From Leptospiraceae bacterium (GTDB taxonomy: Bacteria; Spirochaetota; Leptospiria; Leptospirales; Leptospiraceae), in assembly GCA_947458405.1 (NCBI GenBank), contig CANGZW010000021.1, forward strand, positions 1-39,066: 39,066 bases of DNA. The letters are read 5' to 3'. The notes beneath the pieces are model-generated. The model had not been told where the DNA came from, ran no database searches, and saw only the letters and a program-made list of their open reading frames with translations. A program made the translations under genes and the position numbers. Shown piece after piece: positions 1 through 6,997 of this stretch; positions within the stretch are counted from its first letter, which is position 1; the number at the start of each line of letters is the position of its first letter.

Positions 1-40
1 AATAAATTAAATCAAATGTAAAAATTATTCAAAAATATTA

Positions 41-69
41 TTGACAACACCAACTAAAGTTAGTATTCT
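41..69 (+). promoter_or_regulatory. hicAB promoter with internal palindrome
   Basis: A -35 box TTGACA (41-46) and a -10 box TATTCT (64-69) are separated by 17 bases. The spacer holds the palindrome ACTAA-ag-TTAGT (53-64), a plausible operator for the HicB DNA-binding domain. The -10 box ends 6 bases before the GTG start of hicA at 76, so the transcript would begin at or next to the start codon. No Shine-Dalgarno sequence is visible. Confidence 0.65.
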
Positions 70-75
70 ATTTAA

Positions 76-270
76 GTGCCTTTGAGTGGAAAAGACATGC
101 TAAATCTTTATCTAAAGCAAGGTTGGGTTATTTTAAGACAAAAAGGTAGCCACTTAATCTTAGGTAAAGGAAATGATAGAGAGACTATTCCTATGCATAA
201 AGAACTTAAGAAGGGATTAGAAAAAAGTCTTTTAAAGAAATTAAAACTTAAAGGAGATAAAGATAAGTAA
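76..270 (+). CDS. hicA: HicA mRNA interferase toxin
   Basis: This 64-residue protein matches the HicA family, a double-stranded-RNA-binding-fold toxin that cleaves mRNA. Visible features are the N-terminal LSGKDML helix start, the GW turn and the QKGSH motif whose His26 corresponds to the catalytic histidine. The GTG start at 76 is preferred to the ATG at 97 because it keeps the family's N-terminal LSGK segment, and because the promoter's -10 box lies 6 bases upstream. The stop codon overlaps the hicB start by one base (TAATG), which implies translational coupling. Length is normal for HicA. Confidence 0.9.
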   Translation: MPLSGKDMLNLYLKQGWVILRQKGSHLILGKGNDRETIPMHKELKKGLEKSLLKKLKLKGDKDK

Positions 271-695
271 TGCAATATCATTTTAAGATATATAAAGAAA
301 AAAATGGTTACTGGGCAAAATGTATCGAATTACAAGGATGTAATACTCAAGCAGATACTTTAGAGGAATTAAAAATAAATTCAACTGAAGCTCTTAATTT
401 ATTCTTGAATGAAACATTTGATTCTAAAACTATTTTTCCTCTTCCTAAAATAAATTATAAAGGAAAAGATATAATCAAAGTTCAAGTTAATCCTAAAATA
501 GCATTTGCTCAAATTCTTAGAATGGAAAGGCATAAACGAGGATTAAGTCAAAAAGAAGTGGCTGATATGATTGGTTTAAAGAATCTATATAGTTATCAAA
601 GACTTGAATCTCCCAAAAGTGCAAATCCAGCTTTATTAACAATCTCCAAGATCAAACAAATATTTCCTGATTTAAAATTAGATTTAGTTGTTTAA
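270..695 (+). CDS. hicB: HicB antitoxin with C-terminal HTH
   Basis: This 141-residue antitoxin partners HicA. The N-terminal half is a partial RNase H-like HicB fold (YHFKIYKEKNGYWAKCIELQG, with the family's aromatic and GC motif). The C-terminal half, about residues 88-135, is a helix-turn-helix of the XRE type (RMERHKRGLSQKEVADMIG). The HTH probably represses the operon through the palindrome at 53-64. It directly follows hicA with a one-base overlap. The start codon is fixed by this overlap. Confidence 0.9.
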   Translation: MQYHFKIYKEKNGYWAKCIELQGCNTQADTLEELKINSTEALNLFLNETFDSKTIFPLPKINYKGKDIIKVQVNPKIAFAQILRMERHKRGLSQKEVADMIGLKNLYSYQRLESPKSANPALLTISKIKQIFPDLKLDLVV

Positions 696-760
696 GCCTG
701 AATATTGCTAGAGCCATAACTAATAAAACACCAGCCTCAATAGATCAGCTACTCAATAAC

Positions 761-783
761 GTTATGCGAGCTTCGAGCATAAC
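761..783. other. Hairpin between hicAB and doc modules
   Basis: A perfect 7-base stem, GTTATGC (761-767) and GCATAAC (777-783), encloses a 9-base loop. No T-run follows, so it is not a standard intrinsic terminator. It may mark the boundary between two TA cassettes. The AAC/GTT-type ends loosely resemble recombination core sites, but no second site supports that. Confidence 0.35.
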
Positions 784-820
784 CATCTTTCGAAACTGAT
801 TGTATAATCAAAAAAAATGA

Positions 821-859
821 TTGACTGATCCATTGTTATAACATATATTATAACAATGG
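821..859 (+). promoter_or_regulatory. doc-module promoter with long palindromic operator
   Basis: TTGACT (821-826), a 17-base spacer and TATATT (844-849) form the promoter. A perfect 12-base inverted repeat, CCATTGTTATAA (830-841) and TTATAACAATGG (848-859), covers the spacer, the -10 box and the start codon at 856. This is the expected place for an autorepressing AbrB-type antitoxin to bind. The -10 box ends 6 bases before the ATG, which again predicts a leaderless mRNA. Confidence 0.75.
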
Positions 860-1095
860 AAACTTCTTCAGTTAAAAAAACTACGATTCGGGCAATTGGA
901 AATTCAGCGGGTGCTACCATTCCAAAAGTCCTTTTAGAAAAATATAATTTTCATGAAGGTGATACAGTATTTCTAATAGAAACAGAAAATGGAATTCTCT
1001 TATCTCCTTATGACCCTGAATTTGAAACTTCAATGGAGTTTTACCAGGAGGCATCTAAAAAGTATAGAAATGCTCTTAAAGAACTTGCTAAATGA
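856..1095 (+). CDS. AbrB/MazE-type antitoxin of a Doc module
   Basis: This 79-residue protein has the SpoVT/AbrB swapped-hairpin signature: RAIGNSAGATIPKVLLEKY followed by the GD turn and a hydrophobic strand. It is a DNA-binding antitoxin. The tail, about residues 55-79, is charged and helical and should neutralise the toxin. The 3' end overlaps the toxin gene by 4 bases (ATGA). In the classic P1 module the Doc partner is Phd; pairing with an AbrB-fold antitoxin is a known variation. The long palindrome over the start codon is the likely autoregulatory site. Confidence 0.85.
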   Translation: METSSVKKTTIRAIGNSAGATIPKVLLEKYNFHEGDTVFLIETENGILLSPYDPEFETSMEFYQEASKKYRNALKELAK

Positions 1096-1484
1096 AGTCA
1101 GAACCGAAATGGTTAAATAAGAAAATTGCTGAGGCGATTCATCTTGATCAAATTAAACAACACGGGGGTTCTTTGGGTATTCGGGATGAAGGTTTGTTAG
1201 AATCAGCACTAGATAGACCAAAGAATACATGGTACTATCATCCTAAATCTACCATGTTTGAACTTGCTTCTTCTCTTGGAATAGGCATTGCTAAAAATCA
1301 TCCTTTTATAGATGGAAACAAGAGAACTTCCTTTCTTTTTATGTATGTTTTTCTTGCAATGAATGGATTTAAAATTGAAACTTCAGAGAACGATGTTGTT
1401 CAAGTAATGTTAAAAGTTGCAGATGGATCAATAAAAGAATCTGCTTTGGCAAAGTGGCTCGAGAAAAATTCAATTCTAATTTAA
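1092..1484 (+). CDS. doc: Doc-family toxin (Fic fold)
   Basis: This 130-residue protein matches the death-on-curing family, which phosphorylates and inactivates elongation factor Tu. The central motif HPFIDGNKRT starts at His70. The GNKR form, with Lys77 where AMP-transferring Fic enzymes have Gly, is typical of Doc kinases. An N-terminal region containing HGGSLGIRDEGLLESAL is also characteristic of the family. It is translated from an ATG overlapping the antitoxin stop. All expected catalytic residues are present, so it looks active. Confidence 0.9.
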   Translation: MKSEPKWLNKKIAEAIHLDQIKQHGGSLGIRDEGLLESALDRPKNTWYYHPKSTMFELASSLGIGIAKNHPFIDGNKRTSFLFMYVFLAMNGFKIETSENDVVQVMLKVADGSIKESALAKWLEKNSILI

Positions 1485-1915
1485 TAGGTACTACATTATC
1501 TTCATTAAAGGAGTTTTAAAAAAAATATGTAATAAATTTCCAACCCCCATAATTTCTTCAATTCTTAGAGAAGAGTTTCTTTAACTTATTAATATTCCTT
1601 GATATAAACTATAAAAAAAACTGTAAGTCTCTACTTCTAATATTTTAGATATTATACATGGACGAAGATAAATTACTTTGGATATTCTATGAGTCTTTCG
1701 AAATTCTTTGGCATGTACTAACTTTTTTTAGAAAGTCAACTTAGATGAAAAAGAAAACTTGATATGGACTTTAGATAAAAAAATTACCGGCATTTTAAAT
1801 AAAAATGAATTGTATAATTCGAAGATATAAACGTTAGGTGAAAGCCATTCAAAAAATCTTAATATATAATTGACAATTTGAATAATTATGAATATATTTG
1901 AGACGAGGTAATTTA
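1485..1915 (+). pseudogene. Intergenic stretch with a small decayed reading frame
   Basis: This 431-base gap has no intact gene. An ATG at 1658 opens 28 codons (MDEDKLLWIFYESFEILWHV and onward) ending at 1744. The adjacent frame then runs from 1741 to a stop at 1828-1830 (LDEKENLIWTLDKKITGILN and onward). The two pieces read like one small acidic/aromatic protein broken by a single-base indel in a T-run. I do not recognise the protein. The rest of the gap shows nothing else I can name. Confidence 0.3.
1870..1898 (+). promoter_or_regulatory. Promoter of the RHH/RelE module
   Basis: TTGACA (1870-1875), a 17-base spacer and TATATT (1893-1898). The palindrome AATTG-a-CAATT (1868-1878) overlaps the -35 box and could be the operator for the ribbon-helix-helix antitoxin. 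Transcription would start near 1905, at the GAGGT sequence that precedes the start codon. Confidence 0.6.
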
Positions 1916-2155
1916 ATGAAAACTATTACAATTCGAGTTGATGAAACTGTGTATAATTTACTAAAAAAAGCAGCAGATGGAGAGAGGCGTACGATCTCTA
2001 ATTTTATCGAAAATGCTTCCCTTTCTTATCTTACAAATGAAATCTATGTTTCTGATGATGAAATGGATCAAATTTTAAATGAACCTTCACTTGTGAGAAG
2101 CCTAAAAAAGGGGATGGATGAGGTAAAGAAAGGCAAGTATAAAATTGTTAAATAA
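1916..2155 (+). CDS. Ribbon-helix-helix (CopG/RelB-like) antitoxin
   Basis: A 79-residue protein starting MKTITIRVDETVYNLLKKAA, the typical beta-strand then two-helix RHH DNA-binding fold. The acidic C-terminal part (SDDEMDQILNEPSLV) would wrap the toxin. The start is placed at ATG 1916 rather than the in-frame TTG at 1898, because GAGGT (1905-1909) sits 6 bases upstream of 1916 and the TTG overlaps the -10 box. It overlaps the downstream toxin by 11 bases. Its role is antitoxin and probable repressor of its own promoter. Confidence 0.8.
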   Translation: MKTITIRVDETVYNLLKKAADGERRTISNFIENASLSYLTNEIYVSDDEMDQILNEPSLVRSLKKGMDEVKKGKYKIVK

Positions 2156-2420
2156 CTTTGAAATTGCAGAAACGGAAAGTTTTATTTCTAAAATTGAAGA
2201 TAGAAAATTTAAAAAGATCTACCAAAAAATTAAAGATTATGTGTACCCTCAGTTGAGATTGAATCCTTTTTTTGGAAGTAATATTAAAAAATTGAAGGGC
2301 GAATTTGAAGGAATTTATAGGTATCGAATAGGTGATAATCGAATATTCTATAAAATTGAAAATGATAAAGTATTAATTATAGTCCTTGATATCTCTGATA
2401 GAAAAGATGCTTATAGATAA
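2145..2420 (+). CDS. RelE/ParE-family toxin
   Basis: A 91-residue protein with the RelE/ParE fold pattern: an N-terminal strand and helices (IYQKIKDYVYPQL), then the family's core GSNIKKLKGEFEGIYRYRIGDNRIFY and a final strand LIIVLDISDRKDAYR. Such toxins cleave mRNA on the ribosome (RelE) or poison gyrase (ParE); the sequence does not separate the two. The start is a TTG at 2145 overlapping the antitoxin gene by 11 bases, with AAAGG at 2129-2133. No better start exists in frame. Confidence 0.8.
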   Translation: MLNNFEIAETESFISKIEDRKFKKIYQKIKDYVYPQLRLNPFFGSNIKKLKGEFEGIYRYRIGDNRIFYKIENDKVLIIVLDISDRKDAYR

Positions 2421-2830
2421 AAGAACCAAACATTTACCTAATAATCAGGCTCGATTCTTTTATTCTATTTGAATGTATGATAGGAAGAGAAGTATAGAAA
2501 ATGATAACTGAACGTCTCCTAAATTTTAGGACATTTTTTTATGTATCTCAGAGAATCAGTAAATATCAAAGTATTGCGAAGATTCATTTAAGAAAGAAAA
2601 AAGAAATAATATTCGTATTTCTCTGAGAAATTATTTAAATTCTTTTCTTATATATTTAATTCACATATCAAAATGTACTACACATATTTTTTTTGGTTTG
2701 TATCTCTGTCTTGATATTTATATTTAAGTCTATCGATAAGATTTATAGTTATTATAATTATATATAACAGAATAACATTTTCAATTTTATTTATTTATGA
2801 TTGAAATATATTTCGAAGTATGTATATTAG

Positions 2831-2901
2831 AGGTTAGATGCAATACACTGAAAAAATATTATAGAATCTATTCTTTAGGAATAGATTTTTCCATCTAACC
2901 T
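2831..2901. other. Nested 71-base stem-loop
   Basis: The outer stem AGGTTAGATG (2831-2840) pairs exactly with CATCTAACCT (2892-2901). GAAAAA (2850-2855) can pair with TTTTTC (2886-2891). Inside lies a perfect 9-base hairpin, AATCTATTC (2865-2873) with GAATAGATT (2879-2887), around a 5-base loop. The last pairing overlaps the second by two bases, so not all pairs form at once. It could be a small structured RNA or a miniature inverted-repeat element. No T-run follows on either strand. Confidence 0.5.
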
Positions 2902-2971
2902 AACTCGTTATAATAAATAAAAACTTAATTAAAACTGATAAATTAATAATAGAAATAAAAAAAATATGCAC

Positions 2972-3000
2972 TTGACAACATATGTCTTAGATGAAATAAT
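2972..3000 (+). promoter_or_regulatory. Promoter of the HigB-like/XRE module
   Basis: TTGACA (2972-2977), a 17-base spacer and AATAAT (2995-3000). The 8-base palindrome ACATATGT (2978-2985) in the spacer is a possible operator for the XRE antitoxin. The -10 box ends 6 bases before the ATG at 3007, and no Shine-Dalgarno sequence is present. Confidence 0.65.
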
Positions 3001-3006
3001 TACTTT

Positions 3007-3348
3007 ATGTGGCAAATATTACAAACGGAAGAATTTGGAGAATGGCTTTTAACTCTAAATGAAACCTGTAATGAAGATATTTATGCCAATGTTACTATTT
3101 TAAGTGTTCATGGACCTTCATTGGGAAGACCAAGGGTTGATACAATAAAAAATAGTAATTTTAAAAATATGAAAGAATTGAGAGTTCAAAGTTCGGGTAA
3201 TCCATATCGAATTTTCTTTGCATTCGATCCCGAAAGAAAAGCAATTTTACTGATTGGTGGAAACAAAAAAGGTGATAAACGTTTTTATGAAAAATATATA
3301 CCTATCGCTGATAAACTTTTTGAAAAATATCTGGAGGATATGTCATGA
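3007..3348 (+). CDS. HigB-like (Gp49/RelE superfamily) toxin
   Basis: A 113-residue protein with the phage-derived Gp49-like/HigB pattern: EFGEWLLTL at the N-terminus, then LGRPRVDTIKNSNFKNMKEL, the core strand LRVQSSGNPYRIFFAFDP, and the ending ILLIGGNKKGDKRFYEKYIPIADKLF with pieces of the family's typical GNK motif. These toxins act as ribosome-dependent or free mRNA interferases. The toxin gene comes first and the antitoxin second, the reverse-order arrangement of higBA modules. The antitoxin start overlaps its stop by 4 bases. Confidence 0.85.
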   Translation: MWQILQTEEFGEWLLTLNETCNEDIYANVTILSVHGPSLGRPRVDTIKNSNFKNMKELRVQSSGNPYRIFFAFDPERKAILLIGGNKKGDKRFYEKYIPIADKLFEKYLEDMS

Positions 3349-3668
3349 AAAATAAAAAAAAGTATACCGACTTCTTTGAAAGTGCTAAAAAAACAATGTC
3401 TACTGAAAGTATTGAAAGGGCTCAAATCAAAGCTAATAAATTTATTTTTAATATGAAACTCGCAGATCTAAGAAAACATTCTGGAGTTAAACAATCTGAT
3501 ATTGAAGGCTTTAGTCAAACAAGTATCTCCAGAATTGAAGGAAGAGATGATATTAAATTATCTACACTCGTTGACTACATTCATGCTTTAGGAATGGAGA
3601 TAGAAATTAATGTAATTAACAAAAAAATAAAAAATCAGAATAAGAAAATATTATTAATGAAAGCTTAA
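3345..3668 (+). CDS. XRE-family antitoxin (HigA-like)
   Basis: A 107-residue protein with an N-terminal helical extension (residues 1-35) and an XRE helix-turn-helix at about 38-85 (LADLRKHSGVKQSDIEG, then TSISRIEGRDDIKLSTLVDY). The wording MEIEINV near residues 86-92 is common to HigA-like antitoxins. It neutralises the preceding toxin and probably binds the ACATATGT palindrome in the promoter. The C-terminal tail is rich in Lys and Asn. Confidence 0.85.
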   Translation: MKNKKKYTDFFESAKKTMSTESIERAQIKANKFIFNMKLADLRKHSGVKQSDIEGFSQTSISRIEGRDDIKLSTLVDYIHALGMEIEINVINKKIKNQNKKILLMKA

Positions 3669-3810
3669 TATAAAAATTCCTTTTATAGAAAATGAGAATG
3701 AAATTTTTTTAAAAACAATTTACCCAAGTCGTAAAGATAGATACAATAGCAGACGAGAAAAAATAAAGGCAATTCACTATGTCAGAAAGAACCCTAATCA
3801 AAAATATTAG
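3667..3810 (+). pseudogene. Probable 3' remnant of another small gene
   Basis: Between the XRE antitoxin and the dihydroorotase-like gene, one frame stays open to a stop at 3808-3810 and reads protein-like (IPFIENENEIFLKTIYPSRK and onward). It has no start codon: the previous in-frame stop is at 3658. The TIYPSRK wording resembles the last strand of small toxin folds such as DUF4258 or BrnT proteins, but this is weak. I infer a decayed tail of a further TA gene; a chance open frame remains possible. Confidence 0.3.
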
Positions 3811-5125
3811 CATCGTTAACGAAAGACAAACTATCATATCAGACCTACTCATTGACAATGGAATCATTCAAAAGATAGGACAACTTGGTGATGACCTAAA
3901 TGCAAGTATAATTGATGGAAATGGAAAGTATCTATTTCCGGGGATCATAGATGGACAGGTTCATTTCCGTGAACCGGGACTTACTCATAAAGCTGACCTT
4001 TACACAGAGAGTAAAGCGGCCATTGCAGGTGGTGTGACTTCTTTTATTGATATGCCAAATACAAAGCCAAATGTATTGACGATGGAAATCCTAAATGAAA
4101 AATACCAAATTGCTTCTGAAAAATCTTTAGCGAATTTCGGTTTCTTTTTGGGTGTCAATGGTGACAATCTTGATTATGTACTCAATCTTGATACATCCAA
4201 ACTGTTGGGCGTATCTGATGATGGACTTTACTTTACCAAAAAAGGAAATCTACTTGCCGACAATCCAAAAACAATGGAAAGGCTTTTTGCAAACTGCAAA
4301 TCCATCATTGCAATACATTCCGAGAAAGAGCAAATTGTAGATGAGAACGAGAAACTTTACAGAGAAAAATATGGTGAGAATGTTCCGATGGAGTATCACC
4401 CCATCATAAGAAGCGAAAAAGCCTGTTATGAAGCAACGCAAAGAGCAATAGACTTAGCCAATCAGTACAGAGCACGCCTTCATATTCTTCACCTGTCCAC
4501 TGAAAGAGAGACACATCTTTTTAGAAATGATATTCCCCTAAAAGAGAAAAATATAACTACTGAAGTATCGGTTCATCATTTGTGGTTTTGTGATAAAGAT
4601 TACGAGCGTTTGGGAACACTAATAAAATGGAACCCTGCTATAAAAACAGAAAAAGATAAACAAGGACTTTTTAAAGCATTATTGGATGATAGAATTGATA
4701 TCATAACTACAGACCATGCACCCCATACGTTAGACGAAAAACAAAAACCTTATTTTCAATCCATGTCGGGTGCACCAATCGTACAACATTCGTTTAATAT
4801 TATGCTGGAATTTTACAAACAGGGACTGATATCGTTAGAGAAAATAACAGAAAAGATGTGCCACAATCCAGCAATACTATATAATATTGAAAAAAGAGGT
4901 TATATACGGGAAGGATACTTTGCAGACCTAACAATTGTTGACATGAACTCAAGTTCGACAGTTGAAAAAAAGAATATACTCTATAAATGTGGCTGGTCTC
5001 CGTTGGAAGGAACAACTTTTCAAACCAAAGTTACTCATACATTTGTGAATGGTAATTTGGTTTATGAGAATGGGAAATTCAATGAATCAATCAAGGGGCA
5101 GGCATTAAAAAAATCAATTGAATAA
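3779..5125 (+). CDS. pyrC: Dihydroorotase-like amidohydrolase
   Basis: A 448-residue amidohydrolase-superfamily enzyme related to type I dihydroorotase, the third step of pyrimidine synthesis, and to allantoinase/hydantoinase. Visible metal and substrate motifs are DGQVHFREPG (residues 58-67), IAIHSE, HILHLST and TTDHAPHT with its catalytic Asp. The first His of the usual HxH pair is Gln60, a variant I associate with Bacteroidetes-type dihydroorotases. AAAGG (3763-3767) lies 11 bases before the ATG. It is not next to other pyr genes, sits in an accessory island and may be transferred. A carbamoyl-hydrolase role other than PyrC cannot be excluded. Confidence 0.75.
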   Translation: MSERTLIKNISIVNERQTIISDLLIDNGIIQKIGQLGDDLNASIIDGNGKYLFPGIIDGQVHFREPGLTHKADLYTESKAAIAGGVTSFIDMPNTKPNVLTMEILNEKYQIASEKSLANFGFFLGVNGDNLDYVLNLDTSKLLGVSDDGLYFTKKGNLLADNPKTMERLFANCKSIIAIHSEKEQIVDENEKLYREKYGENVPMEYHPIIRSEKACYEATQRAIDLANQYRARLHILHLSTERETHLFRNDIPLKEKNITTEVSVHHLWFCDKDYERLGTLIKWNPAIKTEKDKQGLFKALLDDRIDIITTDHAPHTLDEKQKPYFQSMSGAPIVQHSFNIMLEFYKQGLISLEKITEKMCHNPAILYNIEKRGYIREGYFADLTIVDMNSSSTVEKKNILYKCGWSPLEGTTFQTKVTHTFVNGNLVYENGKFNESIKGQALKKSIE

Positions 5126-5173
5126 TATGAAAATTAGATAGTATAAATACTTATTAAAAAAATCCAGATTACC

Positions 5174-6010
5174 ATGTTTCAAGGCAGAAAAATCATAATC
5201 GCTACCAAGCATCATAAAGAAAAAGTGATTGCTCCCATCTTTGAAAAAGAATTGGGAGTGAGTTGTTTTACAGATAACACTTTTGATACAGATTTACTAG
5301 GAACTTTTACGGGTGAAGTAGAAAGAGAACAGGATCCAATTTCAACTGCCAGAGAAAAGTGTTTGCAAGCAATGAAATTAAACAACTTTGATTTAGGTAT
5401 TGCAAGTGAGGGTTCGTTCGGACCCCATCCATCCCTGTTTTTTGTCAGTGCAGATGATGAGTTTTTAATTTTTATTGATACAAGAAATAACATAGAAGTT
5501 GTGGTGAGAGAATTAAGTACATCTACTAATTTCAATGGCAAACAAATTCAATCACAAGAAGAACTAATTTCATTTGCCAAAGTCATAGGCTTTCCTGAAC
5601 ACGGGTTAATCCTACGCAAATCAAAAGACGAAAATTTGGATATTCACAAAGGAATAACAGATATTGATACACTAAAGAAATCATATAAAGAGCTTTCCTC
5701 CAAGTACAAATCTATTTATGCAGAAACAGACATGAGAGCGATGTACAACCCAACACGTATGAATGTAATACGAGAAGCAACTAAAAAGCTAATTCTAAAA
5801 ATTAAATCAACCTGTCCTCAATGTCAAATGCCGGGCTTTGGAATTACCGATGCCAAAAAAGGACTTGAGTGTAGTTTATGTGGATCACCAACAAATTCAA
5901 TCCTGAGTTACATTTATGTATGTCAGCATTGTCAATTCACAAAAGAGGATATGTATCCAAATAAAAAAACATCAGAAGACCCCTCGTACTGCGACTACTG
6001 TAATCCATAA
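5174..6010 (+). CDS. DUF6671-like zinc-binding protein
   Basis: A 278-residue protein. The N-terminal two-thirds (residues 1-200) is a mixed alpha/beta domain with motifs HHKEKVIAPIFEKELGV, FDTDLLGTFTGE, TAREKC and LGIASEGSFGPHP. The C-terminus (about 207-278) carries four cysteine pairs (CPQC, CSLC, CQHC, CDYC), which predict two zinc ribbons. This matches my memory of the DUF6671 family, which has no established function. It follows the dihydroorotase-like gene by 48 bases and may be co-transcribed. The ASEGSFGPHP loop looks like an active-site or ligand-binding turn, but this is inference. Confidence 0.65.
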   Translation: MFQGRKIIIATKHHKEKVIAPIFEKELGVSCFTDNTFDTDLLGTFTGEVEREQDPISTAREKCLQAMKLNNFDLGIASEGSFGPHPSLFFVSADDEFLIFIDTRNNIEVVVRELSTSTNFNGKQIQSQEELISFAKVIGFPEHGLILRKSKDENLDIHKGITDIDTLKKSYKELSSKYKSIYAETDMRAMYNPTRMNVIREATKKLILKIKSTCPQCQMPGFGITDAKKGLECSLCGSPTNSILSYIYVCQHCQFTKEDMYPNKKTSEDPSYCDYCNP

Positions 6011-6170
6011 AATCAAAACAAAATATTAAAATTTAGAAAACTAAAAATAATCATTTAAACAATACAAAAATAAATTGCAAAATAAATCCGTCCTCTTTAA
6101 AATCAATATGTATGAATAGTAAATACAAATCGGAATTAGAAAATTCCCTAAGAAGGAAATATTTAAACTA

Positions 6171-6914
6171 GTGAAAAAAGAAAAAGGTATCACTCGATTC
6201 TTTGGTGCTAATTTAGCCGAAATGCTTTCTGATAAAATCTCCGAAGTTTATAAAGATTTTAATAAAAAAGAATATATAAAGGCAATCCATACTAATTGTG
6301 GAAATCTAACTTATACCCAAAGAATAGAACTGCATGCAGAAGTGTTAAAATTGCATCTTCCAAAAAACTATAAGAGAGCAGTGAAAATTTTGATGAATAT
6401 CTTGGGTGAAGAAAATAAAAAAGAAACAGGAATGTTCAAAGAGTTCTATTGGATTTTACCAATTGGGAAGTACATAGAAAAATATGGTTTGGAGAATTTA
6501 GAGATTTCCATAAATGCCATCGAAGAAATAACAAAAAGAAATACAGGTGAGTATGCCATCAGACCATTCATTCGAAAGTACCCTGAGGAAGTATTAGCTG
6601 TAATGATAAAGTGGGCTCAATCGGAAAATTTTCATTTGAGACGATTGGCAAGCGAAGGACTAAGACCCAAACTTCCCTGGGCTACAAAATTGGACATCTT
6701 TACTGATGACCCTACACCGGTATTTAAGATATTGGAATTGTTAAAAGAAGATGAGATTCTTTTTGTAAAAAAATCAGTTGCAAATCATTTGACTGATTAC
6801 TTGAAAGTAAACAAAGATCCAACGGTTAAACTAATACAAAGATGGAAAGCGTCAGACAATATTCATACAAATTGGATTATCAAAAGAGCTACAAGAAAGA
6901 TAAGCATTGATTAA
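6171..6914 (+). CDS. AlkD-like HEAT-repeat DNA alkylation repair protein
   Basis: A 247-residue all-helical protein resembling the AlkD/COG4335 branch of HEAT-like DNA glycosylases, which remove bulky or cationic alkylated bases without base flipping. Supporting motifs are ENFHLRRLASEGLRPKLPWA (near residues 162-181), VKKSVANHLTDYLKVNKD and the terminal HTNWIIKRATRK. The start is a GTG at 6171; AAGGAA about 13 bases upstream is a poor ribosome site, so the start is uncertain. Length is normal for the family. Predicted substrate and activity are by family only. Confidence 0.7.
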   Translation: MKKEKGITRFFGANLAEMLSDKISEVYKDFNKKEYIKAIHTNCGNLTYTQRIELHAEVLKLHLPKNYKRAVKILMNILGEENKKETGMFKEFYWILPIGKYIEKYGLENLEISINAIEEITKRNTGEYAIRPFIRKYPEEVLAVMIKWAQSENFHLRRLASEGLRPKLPWATKLDIFTDDPTPVFKILELLKEDEILFVKKSVANHLTDYLKVNKDPTVKLIQRWKASDNIHTNWIIKRATRKISID

Positions 6915-6997
6915 ATAAAGGTTTCCAAATAAATTAAGAAAATTTATAACTTATAGTAAAGTAAAAACTTAAAACATTAACTATCATATTGAATAAA

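Larger units (their letters stand above)
2421..3006. other. 586-base noncoding gap between TA modules
   Basis: Very A+T-rich with no convincing reading frame. Right after the RelE stop there is a long-loop inverted repeat, ATAAAAGAA (2417-2425) with TTCTTTTAT (2455-2463), a weak candidate terminator. The notable element is the nested stem-loop at 2831-2901. The promoter of the next TA module closes the gap. Confidence 0.5.

Noticed and set aside
697-790. Possible integron attC site (CATAAC near 714 with GTTATG near 761; GTTAGGT at 1833)
   Set aside because: Core boxes do not fit the RYYYAAC/GTTRRRY pair, the L boxes are not complementary, and no similar sites occur after the other cassette-like genes.
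1898-1915. TTG start for the RHH antitoxin
   Set aside because: It overlaps the -10 box and lacks a ribosome site; the ATG at 1916 has GAGGT at proper spacing.
2833-2900. GTTAGAT...ATCTAAC read as integron core sites
   Set aside because: The order is the reverse of an attC site on both strands (GTT first, AAC last).
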